A stretch of DNA of 64,000 bases from Streptomyces albus subsp. albus (GTDB lineage: Bacteria; Actinomycetota; Actinomycetes; Streptomycetales; Streptomycetaceae), in contig NZ_JODR01000009.1 in NCBI RefSeq assembly GCF_000725885.1, positions 310,001 to 374,000 of the forward strand, written 5' to 3'. Shown here in pieces: positions 24,401 through 36,400 of this stretch (its first letter is position 1; each line of letters begins with the position of its first letter). The position numbers and the translations under genes were made by a program. The notes beneath the pieces are model-generated. The model had not been told where the DNA came from. It saw only the letters and a program-made list of their open reading frames with translations, and did no database searches.

Positions 24401-27400
24401 GACCCGGTCGCGGGTCTCGGCGTCGTCCTTCTTGGCCTGGAACGCCGCGACGGCCGCCCGCCGCAGCTCGGCCCGCACCTGGGAGTCCCGCTTCAGCACC
24501 TCGCGGAGCGCCGCGTCGTACGCGTCGGCGGTGGCCAGGCCGGGCCCGGAGTGCAGCGCCTGGTACTCCCAGGGGGCTGCCCCGCGCGCGGCACGGCCTT
24601 CCGCCGCCGACGGGTCCGGGGCCGCCGCCTCGCTCCACTCGGGCGGCTGCCCCTCCTCGTTCGACACGAGACGGTGGCCGACCGAGTCCAGGGGCTCGTC
24701 GATGGCTCCGCCGGGGGCGAGGAGGGGCCGGCCGAGGGCGCCGGCCAGCTGCTCGGCGGGCGAGGACGACGACTCCGCGCCGCGCCGTGCCGCGTTGTGC
24801 AGCGCCGCGCCCAGCCGTGTTCCGCCGGTGGCACCCGCCTCGTGCAGCGCGGGCCGCAGCTCGTGTCCGAGGGTCCGGGTGTCGAGCCACCGTCCGCCGT
24901 ACCGTCCCGGCGCGTAGTAGTAGGGGCCGGTGCCGAGGCCGTGCAGCCACAGCGGCGTCCCGGACTGCCCGGCCCACGGGGCCGGCCGCGGCCGGGAGTA
25001 CTGCCCGTGGTGGACGGACACGTAGCGCGGCGCGTCGGAGAGCAGCCGGTGCACCATCGCCACCGTGCCGTGCCCGCCGCCCAGCGGATGGAAGCTGACG
25101 GCGGGCCGGCCGCCGCCGGGGGCGGCGACCTCGCGGGTGAACAGGTCGCGGTCCCACACCGGCCGTGCCGGCCGGTCGGCCACGCGCATGGTGACCACGG
25201 TGAAAACCGCGCCGTTCGGGCTCTGTTCGGTACGGATGGCGGAGCGGGTGCGCCCGCCCGTGTGCCGCAGCAGCACCTCCTCGCCGGTCAGCGCCATGGC
25301 CGCCGCCGGGTTGAGCGGCGACAGGTCGCGCACGGGCGGGTTCTCCACCTCCAGCACCACCGACCGCGTCGTCCGTCCGGTGTCGCCGCCGCCCACCGCG
25401 GCCCGGTGCGTCCGGTCCAGCCGCTCAAAGACCCGCTCCTGCGCGACCAGCCACTGCTGGAAGGCACCCACGGGCAGCGGACGGCCCGCCAGCAGCTCGT
25501 CCAGTCCGAGACCGCCGGGCAGCTCGTCCTCGCGGAACACCAGCCAGGCGGGCCGGCCGACAGACAGCAGCGGCAGGGAAGCCAGCCCCGAACGCGTCAT
25601 CGACGCATGATCCGGCAACGCCTCGAACGCCCCGGCCCGTGCCATGTCGACGACGCGCTCGGCGAGTTCACGGGCTGACGCGCCTGACCTCTCCCGGGTG
25701 GCGAACTCCCGGTCCGCCAGGAGCAGCGACGGGTACGGCCGGCCGTCGAGCCGCACCACGCGCAGCTCCCGCTCGATCCGCGTCAGCAGCGCCTCGCCGC
25801 GGGGGCCCCGCCCGGCATCCGCCCACGGCAGGCCGAAGAGCCAGGCGTCGGTGGTCGCCAGGGACAGCGCCGTGTACTGCACCTGGTCGACACTGTCGTG
25901 GAACGTGGCCCACGCGGCGTGCCGCTCCGCCCAGTCGGCGAACGCCACCCGGAACTCGCGGGGTAGCCGCAGCTGGCCGACCGCGTTCACTGTCGCTTCG
26001 CCGGCCAGCTGGACGAAGTCGTCGTGCCGGAGGCCGGGCACGCGCGTGGTCCTCGCCGTCTCGGCCAGGTACGCGGCGTGGTGCGGGCGCCGCAGCCCCG
26101 CCAGCTGCTCCTCGGAGAGCGGGGACAGGTCGAGACCGGCCCCGTCCGTGTGGGCGTGCAGCGCGTCGTAGAGCCGGGCGCCGTCGGCCAGGTGCAGGTC
26201 GGGATCGCTCGGATCCCGTACCTCCGCGTCGTGCGCCCCCTGCCAGGCCTCCAGCAGCGTCAGCCCCTTGCCCAGCGCCCAGCCGAACACGGCGGGACGC
26301 AGGTCCAGCAGCTGCTCCTCGGAGAGCCCGGCCATCCGGGCGGCCCGCAGGAACCGCTCCACCGGAGCGGTGGGGCGCCCACTCGTGCGCAGGCCGCGGC
26401 GGCCGAGCCGCTCCGCTTCGTGACGGGACGCGGCCGGCGCCTCCTGCCACTCCTCGACGGGCAGCACGCCGTGGTCCGCCCACTCGGGTTCCGCCCCGTG
26501 CTCCCGCAGCTGCGCGGCCAGCGTGAGCCGGTGCCGGGGGCCGGCGTTGGCGTGCACGGCGGTGTCGAACGCGTCCATGAGGCGGACCGCCACCCCAGGG
26601 GTGGCATCGCCACGGAGCAGGCGCCTCAGACGCACGGCGTAGTGGTCGTGCGGGTCGCCGTCGGAGAAGAACGCGCGGGCCGCGAGCGCGCGGGAGCCGT
26701 GCGACTGGGCGAGCCGCTCCCACAGCCCCCGCACCGCCTCCTGCATCAGGGCGTGGCCGCTCTCCACCAGGACGCCCGCCAGGAAACCGACATGTGCCTG
26801 TTCGGCGTGAGCCCACACCTCGGTGCCGTACAGATGCGGGAACCGGGGCGGGTAGGCGGTTTCCGGTGCCGCGTTCCAGTGCACCGCGTCCGGGTAGGCG
26901 TCGGCGTCGGCCCGCCCGGAAAGCTCCACCTGGAGCTGCTCGGGCTCCACACCGCTGACGGGGTGGACCTCCCAGCCGGCCGGCCCCGCGACGGTGTCCT
27001 CCAGGAGGTGCAGCGTCGGGGCCGCGCCGTCCCGGCCCGGGGTGAGGGCGGTCGGTGCCCACACCAGGTGCAGTCGCACACCGGTGGCGTGGGCCGTCCA
27101 CCTGAACTCCGTCCGCGCCTCCACGTCCTCGGCGAGAGCGGTGACGTCCATCAGCACGGCCAGGTCGCGCATGCCGGCCCGGGCCGCCTGCTCGGCGGCC
27201 GACCGGACGCGCCCCAGCAGATCGCCGCGAGTGCCGTCGCGCCCGGCCACGAACGCGGTGCGCTCGGGGTCGAACGGCAGGGCGAAGCGGTCACCGACGC
27301 GCTCGCCCCGGGCGTCACGCCGCCAGCGCACGCCCGCGGTGGCCCGGTGCAGGTCGCGGTAGTGGGTGCGGGCAAGCGTGTCGGGCTGGTTGAGGAAGAG

Positions 27401-30400
27401 GGTGGTCCTCACGTGGCCCTCCCCGTCGCGGAAGTGCCACTCCTTGACCGCGTACCGGCCGCGCGTGCCGTCGGCGAGCCACCGGTGCGGAGGCACCAGC
27501 CCCCGCGCGAGGTCACGCGCCGCGTCGGGGCCGGGGCGGACGAGTCCGCGCGTGCCGTCGTACAGGTCGGCGGCCTCCCGGCGCAGCATCGCGTCCGCCC
27601 CCCGGGGGGCGTAACCGGCGGCGTCGGCGGCCCGCAGGACCTGGAAGAGCGTCGTGTCCCAGCGCTCGGTGCCCAGCGCGCCGAGGACGGCACGCAGGAT
27701 CTCCGGACGGTCCGCCGGCCGCAGCCCCAGACTCTTGTGCGTCTCGAAGGCGGCGTGCAGGAACGGTGTGAGGTCCTCGGAGCCGACGAGATAGCCGCGC
27801 TCGGACAGCTCCGCCACCCGCGACGGCGGCATGGCCCGCGGGGCCGCTGTCGTCAGGCTTCCGGGCTCCAGCTCCGCGGCGTGCCGCAGCACCGCCTCCA
27901 GGAACGCGCCACGGGCGGGCCGTCCCCGCTCCCCGAACAGCGCCTGGTCCCGCTGCTCCCCGGCGTCCTCCGGGTGCCATCGCTGGTGCAGCGCGTCCAG
28001 CGCCCGCTCCTCGGCAGCGCGCGCTGCGGCGTCCCGGGACAGCAGCGCGCCCAGCAGCCGCTCGTACGACGCGGCCCGCTCCGGCCACTCCGGGCCGTAC
28101 CTCGGCCGGGACAGCGGGGCCTCCACGGTGTCGAGGGCCTCCGGTTCCCCCTGGTCCGGCGCCAGGAGCCACGGGGCCACCCACGCCAGCGTCTCGGTCA
28201 CGGACGGCTCGGTGAGGGGCTCCCCGCCGCGCTGCTCCGCCTGCTCCTGGGCGTCCTCCTCCGCCGCGATCTGCTCGTGCAGGAGGTCGTTGCGCCTCGC
28301 CGCGGCCAGGGCGGGATCGGGCTGGGCCCGGGTCAGGTCGAGACCGGGCACCCCGTCGCCGTCGAGCGGGTTCCCGTCGTCCCCGACGGGCAGGCCGCGA
28401 AGGGTGCCCCAGAAGCGGACGTGCCCAGGGCCGGCTCCGTCGGGCAGGTCGTTGTACAGCTCGTCGGCGGGCAGCGGCACCTCGCTCGCCGCCCGGCCCA
28501 CCTCGCCCTGGCGCGGGAAACGCGACACCCGCCCGTCCGGGCCCGCCGTCAACAGGAACGCGGGGCCTCCGGGCCGGTTGTGCCACCCCGCACGCTCCGA
28601 GGACGCACCCTGCGCCAGAGCCGACTCCTCCGGCGCCGCGAACACCGTGCCCCCACGCCGCACGGCCCACTCCCGGTACGCACCCGGCACCAGACCGCTA
28701 CCGTCACCGCACGGCGCCGCCAGCAGATGCGTGACCTGCTCGCCCCGCGCCATCAGCCACTCGACGAACCGCACGGCCAGCGTCGCCACGGCCTCGGACG
28801 CGGGACCGCCGTGGGCGGAGAAGAACAACGGCCGGACCCGCTGCGGCACCCGGGCACTGTCCGACATCCGGGCACCGTCCGACACCTGAGCACCGTCCAA
28901 CACCCGGGCACCGTCCAACACCCGGGCACCGTCCGGCAGCACCTGGTACGCCGTACCGACCGGCTCACCGTCCGCGCCCACCGACCAGGAATGGAACTCC
29001 ACGGACGCCGACACCCGCTCCAGCCACGGCATCCGCGCAGCCCACTGACCGGACGGGAACACACCCGCCCACCACGAGCCGTCACCCGAACGCCCGTACC
29101 GGAACTCACCCCAGCCCCGGAACACCTCCGACACCCCGCGCGGAACCTCGGGCAGTCCGGCCCGCTCCTCGCCCGTGCCCCGCGCGGCACGGACGGACAG
29201 CGCGCTCTCGTCCGCCCCGCCGTCCCCGGACGGCACCGTCCCCTGGGACCCGCCGTCTCCGCCCGGCGCGTCGAGGCCCTCGGCCGGGGAAGCGGTGCCC
29301 TCCTCGGGCACCAGCGTGATGTGCCAGTACGGCACCCCTCCGGACAGCTCCGATCCCTCGACCCACCGCACCGATGCCGCCCGCGTCACCGTCTCCTCGG
29401 CGAACACGTGCACGCCCCTCCACACCAGGGGCGCAGGCGGCGACATGACCTCGAGCAAGTACACGACCGGGTCCGTCGCGGACCCGCCCAGGCCCCAGTA
29501 ACTCGGGTCGCCGGTCAACGGGGTGATGTCCTCCAAGGCCGCCTTCGCGTCCGAGTAGCCGCGCACGAACCGGGCCACGTCGAATCCGCGCTGCCGCACC
29601 ACGTCCACCAGGCCGGGGTGTGCCCGGTGGGCCCACCTGACGCTTTCCGGCCGGTCCTGGGCGGCCAACCCGACCAGCGCGTCACGGGCCGTCCGCCACT
29701 CGCCCCGGGTCAGCCCGGCGTCGTTCATCCTCAGCAGGCGCAGGTGCGCGAGCGCCGCGCGCTGCTCGGCGCTCAGCGCGGCGACGCCCGGGGTGTCCGC
29801 GTCGGGCAGGTACCGCTCGGCGATCACCTCCTGCGGCAGCCGCGGCCAGTCCGGCAGCGCCCGGTCCGCCCCCGGCAGGTCCATCCGGAGGCCCCGGTCG
29901 TTCACGCGGTAGAACCATGCGTCCGGGTTGAGGACGAGCTGCTGGAGGCCGTGTGCGCCCCTCACCCGGTCCCACACGGGAAGACTGCCGAAGACCGCGT
30001 CGAACAGGTGGCCTGAACCGGAGAGTTGCAGCCCCGCCGTCATGACGCCGAGGAACCCCGGAAGGTCCACCTCCTCCGCGGGCACCAGCGACGCGTAGGT
30101 GTACGTCATCCGGTGCACCAGCGGCGCGGCGCCCCGCGTCAGGACGCCGGCCGGCATCCGGGTCTGCCCGCTCCCCGCCGTGCGGGGTCCGGGGGCGTAC
30201 CGGTCGGCCACCGCGCGGAGCACCTTCCACGCGGTGAGGAAGGCCCCCTCCTCCTGCGGGTGCTGGGCGAGCAGTTCCACGCGGTCCTCGACCGAGCGGC
30301 CCTCCTCCGCTGTCGGCAGACCGCCGATCCGGGCCACCGCCCGCCGGACGTCCTCGTGCGCGGCCACCGCCCGGAAGGCCTGGGCGGCGGACCGCACAGC

Positions 30401-33400
30401 CAGGTCCCTCAGCTCGGGCCACGACGCCAACGCCTCGGCCACGGCCGACTCGTACGACTCGGCCGCCGCCCGCCACTCGTCGAGGTTCCTGTCCACGGCG
30501 GCGTACTCCCACGCCGCCGACGGTGCCTCCGGCTCCGGGCTCGGCCCCTGCGGCCTGTCCCCGGCCACGTGCTCGGTCCATTCGGGCCGGGGCCCGCCCC
30601 GGGCCCCGGTGAGCACCAACGGCTCCGACGCCGGCACGGAGGCCACCGCGCCGGAGGGAGCGACGAGGGAACGGCGGTGGCCCAGCAGGTGGGCCAACGT
30701 CTGGGCGTGCTCGCCACCGGCGTGGTCGAACGCCGCGATCACCGACGCCTCCGGGGACGCCCCCCAGGCCTCCAGCAGCCGCCGCGCCTCGGTGACAAGG
30801 CCCCCGGCGCCCGTCGCCATCGCGCCGTACCGACCGCTCACGTGGTGGAGCAGCCCGTCGCCGTGGGCGGAGAAGACATACCGCTCCCCGGCGTCCCGTC
30901 CCGGCAGGGTGTGCGGCCCGGAGCGGCGGCCGTCGCCGCTGACGGCCACGTACTCCTGGGCGTCCAGCAGGTGTGCGTCGGTGCCGGCCGCCTGCCGGGC
31001 CCGCGCCACCGCCGGCGGGGCGAAGCTCGCTCCGCGCGGCTCGCCGTCGCTGTCCGTGACGGTGTGGGAGTACACCTCCCGCTCCCACATCGGCGGCAAC
31101 GGACGTGGGACGGCGTGCAGTTCGACAACCGTGTAAGGCGCGTCGCCGCCGATGGGCACGGGCTCGGCTTCCGTCGCCCTCGCCGCCGTGTCCTCGGCGG
31201 TCATCGCCGTCCCGGCCCCGGGGGCGAGCAGGGTCAGATCACGGGCGGCGGTGCCGAGGACCTCCAGCACCACCACCTGCGGCGCGCCCTGGGAGTGCTC
31301 GCCCCACTGCGCGTGCAGGAGACGTATCTGCTCGTGGGCCTGTTCGACGGAGACCGCCCACCGCTGGAAGGCGGGGAACGACACCGGGCGGCCCTCCAGC
31401 AGCTCGTTCAGCGAGACGCCGCCCGGCAGTTCGTTCTCCGGCAGCACCAGCCACAGCGGCTGCTGCGGCGGCACGGCCGGCAACGCGGCCAGCCCCGACC
31501 GCGTCATCGCGGCCAGTCCCGCCAACTCGTCCTCGATCCGGACGTTCTCGTTCGACAGGGCCGTGAACAGCTCCCGCGTGTAATCCCTCAGTTCGGCAGT
31601 CGGCGCTCCGCGTTCGACGAGTTCGTCGAAGCCCGCGTCCTCCCGCAGCGCCTGCGGGTACGGGCGCAGACCGGCGCGGGCGGCATCCAGCTCCCGCTCC
31701 ACCCGTTGGAGCAGCGCCTCCCTCGCCGACGCGGCGTCGTACCCGGACCATTCACCGAACAGTCCGGCGTCCGAGAGCGCACGGCTCAGCGCCCAGTGCC
31801 GGGCGCGGTCCAGGTTGGCCTTGAGCAGGCCCCGGGTCCCGTGCTGCTCGAGGAAGTACGCGTACTCGCGCCGCGTCCGCGGCGCGATCTGGAGGAAGGC
31901 GTCGCCGGTGTCCAGCGCCGACGGGTCGTCCAGGACCGACAATTCCTCGTGACGGGTGTCCTGCGGGAGCGGCCAGCGCCTCTCCAGCCGTTCGAACGCG
32001 CGGTGGTGCGGACGCTTCAGTTCCGCTCGCTCGCTCTCCGTGAGCCGCTCCACATCGAGCTGGGGCAGCAGCTCCGCGTGCGCCCAGTCGTCCAGCGCGG
32101 CGGCGTCCACAACCGCCAGGTCCGGGTCCGTCCCGGCCCGCACCCCTGCCGCGTGCGCGGCCCGCAGGACGTCGAGCAGCCCTCCCTCCTCGTTGAAGGA
32201 CAGGGTGAAGGCCAGCACTTCGGTACGCAGGTCCAGCAGTTCCTCGGGGCTCAGCCCGAGCATCCTGGCGGCCAGGAAGACCCGCTGGTGGTTCTCGACA
32301 TTCTGGGAGGTCCACAGCCCGCGCCCCTGCGCGTCGTCGAGCACGACGGCTGCCGGCAGCTCGCCCGGCTCGCCGGTCCGCAGCCCGTGCGTGTTCACAT
32401 CCGGCCTGGTCCTCAGCAGTTCGGTCAGGGTGTACGGCGCCCTCCCGACGCCGCCGATCGCCCGCCGCAGGGCTCGGTACAGCTGTTCCCGGGCTTCGGG
32501 GGTGGAGCCCTCGGACAGCAGGGCGTGCAGACCCTCCACAGCGGCCTCGTCGGAGTCGGCGCCGGGGAAGAACGCCCGCGCCGCCGCCTCGTGGCCGTGG
32601 TGCTCGGCCAGCAGCTGCCACAGCCGGTCGGCCACCGTCGGCAGCGGCCTGGTCGCACGTTCCGACTGCGACAGAGCCCTGCCGAGGGCGATCTCGTACG
32701 TCGCCTGACTGTCGGCCCACTCGTCGTCGGCGTAGAGGTGGGGGTACTGGGCCGGGTGCGTCACCTCGACCGGCGCGTTCCAGTACACCCGGTCCGGATA
32801 GTGCTCCGCCCCCACCCACACGGCCTCACCCGCCGACGGCTCCGGACGCGAGACCACGCCCTGTGCGCCCGACACCCAGCCGGCCTCACCCGGCACCACG
32901 TCCCCGAGCACGTGAATCCGCGCAGGTACCTCACCCCGCTCGGGAGTCACCGCCACCGGCACCGGGAGGGCGGACTCCACCCCACCGGAGACACCCCGCA
33001 CCGGTGCGAAGACGCCATGCACCCGCACCCCCGATGCGGCCTCGACCTCCGCCCGAAGGCGCGCGAACTCCTCCCACGCCCCCGCGTCCCGGATACCGGC
33101 CCCGGCCAGCACCACCAGGTCGGACATCCCGTCCCGGGCCGCACGCACGGCAGCCCACCGGACCCGGGCCCACCGGTCCGCCCAGGCACCCTCACGCGCC
33201 GCCACGAACGCCGTACGCTCCCGCTGCTCCAGCCACGGCACCGCCCCCGAGACGCCCACCAGCGAGCCGCGCCCGTCACGCGACCAGAAAACAACCTCCG
33301 TGACCCGCGGCAACACGTCGTAGAACCCACGCACCGACACATCCGGGCCGTTGAAGAACCCCGACACCCGCAGCCGGCCCTCATCGTCCAGGTGCTCCAC

Positions 33401-36400
33401 CCGGTCCACCGCGAAATACCCCGGCACCGGGTCCACCAGCTGCCGATGCGGCGGCACCAGCGCCCGCTCCCACTCCGGCGACAACCCCTCGGCCGGAACG
33501 AGCGCCTCACCGGCCCGGTCGTAGAACTCCGCAGCCTCCAGAACCAGCGGATCACCCAGCCCCGGCAGCTCATAACCGGCCGAGGACGCCGCGCGCACCA
33601 GCGTCAGCAGGGACACACCCCACCGCTCGACACCCAGCACACCAGCCGCCACCGCACGCACGAACGGCAACCGGTCCTCCACCGGCAACGCCAAACGCCC
33701 ATGCACCGCGAAGACCAGGCCGAAGAACGGACGCAGCGCTTCCTCCCAGGAACCGACCCCGTAGCCGCGGTCCGACAGCCACGTCCAGCTCTCGGCGGAA
33801 AGGTCCGGCCCCGAAGGCTGCCCTGACGTCACCTCCTGAAGCCGCCCGATGTGCCGCAGAACGGCCCAGACGAAGGCGCCACGCTCCGGTCGCTCACGGT
33901 CACCGAAGAGTTCTCCCACCGGAACGCCGTCGTTCGCCTCGTCCAGCTCCCGCAGCAAGGCCGCGAGCGCCTCCAGCGCGCGCTCCTCCGCCGCACGAGC
34001 CTCCGGATCCCGCACCAACGCCGAACCCAGCAACCGCTCGTACAGCCCGGCCCGCCGGACCCACTCCTCCCTGTTCCCGTACAGAGCGGCGAACTCGGCC
34101 GGAGCCGACTCGCGTACGGGGAGCGTCAGCTCCGGTGCGTCCTCCATCTCCCCCCGGCCGAGCAGGGGAGCCTCGCGGGACAGCCACCCGAGGACCCACT
34201 CGTCCTCGGGGTCACGGCCCGTCTCCCGCACGCCGGGACCGTCGGCGAGCCCGGCAGCCTGACCCCACGCCATCAAGGCGTCCTGGTCCGGCGAGGGCTG
34301 ATCGAACCGGTCCTCCGGCTCCACGAGTTGGTCGACGGCCCGGAGCATCGCGCCCCGGTCCCCGTCCCACCCGACGCCGAGTCCCTCCGCCAGGAACGCC
34401 GACCTGTGGCCGCGCTCGTAGGTGTCCCGGTCCCTGTTGTACAGCTCGACGGCGGGCAGCGGCACCTCGCTCGCCTCCCGGCCCGAGACACCCCGCTCCG
34501 GGAAACGCGACACCCGCCCTTCCGGACCCACCCTCAACAGATACCCGGGACTGCCGGGCCGGTTGTGCCACCCCGCCCGTTCACGCGACGCACCCTGCCC
34601 GACGGCAGACTCCTCCGGCGCCGCGAACACCGTGCCCCGATGCCGCACCGCCCACTCCCGGTACGCACCCGGCACCAGACCACTGCCATCACCACACGGC
34701 GCCGCCAGCAGATGCGTGACCCGCTCGCCCCGCGCCACCAGCCACTCGGCGAACCGCACACCCAACGACGCCACAGCCTCGGACGCGGGACCACCATGAG
34801 CGGCGAACAACAACGGCCGGGCACCCCCCGGCGCCTGGGCACCCTCGGCGATACGGGCACCCTCCGGCACCAACCGGAAGGCCCTGCCCACCGGCTCGCC
34901 GTCCGCGCCCATCGTCCAGGAATGGAACTCCACGGACGCCGACACCCGCTCCAGCCACGGCGACCGCGCGGCCCACTGGCCGGACGGGAACACACCCGCC
35001 CACCACGAACCGTCCGCCGAACGGCCGTACCGGAACTCACCCCAACCCCGGAACACCTCCGACATCCCACGCGGAATGGCGGGCTGGGTCGCCGGGAGCC
35101 GGCGTGCCGACGCGGGCGCGTCCTCGACGGCGAACCGGTGCTCCGGAACCGGGAGGGTACGCGTGACGTTCCGGGCCGGTGCACCGCTGCGGAGGGGCAG
35201 GAGGCGAGCGCCCCCCGCCTGATCGTCCGTGAACCAGTGCGTCGGCCTGCCGTCCGCTCCCGGCAGCAAATGGAGTTCGGACGGGTAGAGGCTGTCTGTG
35301 CTCGGCGTGACGGCGGTCGCGCCCGACGACATTGCGGCAGGCAACTCCGTCAATCCCGTGATGTGTCCATGCTCGACGGTGAGCAGGGCCAGGCCCGCGC
35401 CGTCCTCACCCGGGCCGGGCGACATCACGAAGATCGTCCAGGGGCGCTCCTCGGGCGGCAGGTTCCGCAGTTCCGCACGGATGAGGGAGCCGACGGTGCG
35501 GCCGTCGTCCACATACGTGCCACCGTCCTGCCGCGCCAGCAGGAGGCCCGCCGGGCCGCCGCCGGAGAACCAGAACAGGGGCCGCGTGCCCGGCACCCGG
35601 TAGGGCCGCGCCCATTCGTCTCCTGCGCGCGGGGTCGCGTTCCACGACCAGTAGTACACGGTGTCGGCCAAGCCTTGGAGCGTCCGCTCCATGGCGGCCC
35701 ACTTCTCCTGCGGGAGGGACGCCAGTACCAACGGGCGGCCGTTGGTGGCGACCCGCTGCACGATCAGGTCCGACGGAAGGGTCCAGCTGTCGGCGGGCGT
35801 CACCCGGGGGCTCCGCACCGACACCTGCTGCCCGTGCTCGCCCGAGGGCCGGCCGAGGGCGGACGCCGTCCCGCGCGGTCGCGCGGACCACGGCACGGCC
35901 TTCCCCCGCGAAGCCCGCTGCACCGCATCGGTCTGCCTGCGCCGGGTCTCCCTGCCGCTGGGCGAGATCCTGGTGTGGACGCGGCTGTCGCGGCGGTCGA
36001 ACTGAGCGCCCGAGGGGAAGGTCACCTCCTCCTCCACCAGGAAGGGGGAGAAGGGCGCGGTCTCCGGGCCGGCGTCGTCACCCGGTTCGGCCCTCGTCAC
36101 CTCGGCGTGCGTGGACCCCCTGCCGGGCCACGCGTAACGCTCGGCCCCGTGCTGCGTGAAGGCCGTGCTGCGGGCCCACGGGAAGACGAAACCGTCGGGG
36201 GTGGAGTACGGGCCGTCGAGGACGGGCGTGTCGACCTCACCCGGCAGGCCGGAGGCCCCCCAGAAGACGGGGCCGGGGTACGGCGGGAGCACGCGCAGTG
36301 CCTCGTCCAGCATCTCGACGTGCAGTGGCAGGACGTCGAGGAGCTGCTCCACGGTCCGGTCCAGCGCCTCCCGCGCCTCGGGCCGGCCGAAGTGCGCCAC

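Larger units (their letters stand above)
28440..30540 (-). other. Super-module with intact caspase-like His and Cys (copy 8), recently duplicated
   Basis: The helical part (about 30530-29520) opens with AAAESYESAVAEALASWPEL. An ART-like half follows (29510-29300): DPVVYLLEVMSPPAP and VPYWHITLVPEEG. The caspase-like part (29140-28440) begins SEVFRGWGEFRYGRSGDGSW and has FFSAHGGPASEAVA (His codon 28811-28813) and LLAAPCGDGSGLVPGAY (Cys codon 28709-28711). This domain is nearly the same as the 34.7 kb copy in protein and DNA. An 18-bp minisatellite interrupts it at 28849-28938. Confidence 0.75.

Noticed and set aside
28849..28938. CRISPR-like array
   Set aside because: Units are 18 bp and directly adjoining with no spacers; they encode in-frame peptide repeats.
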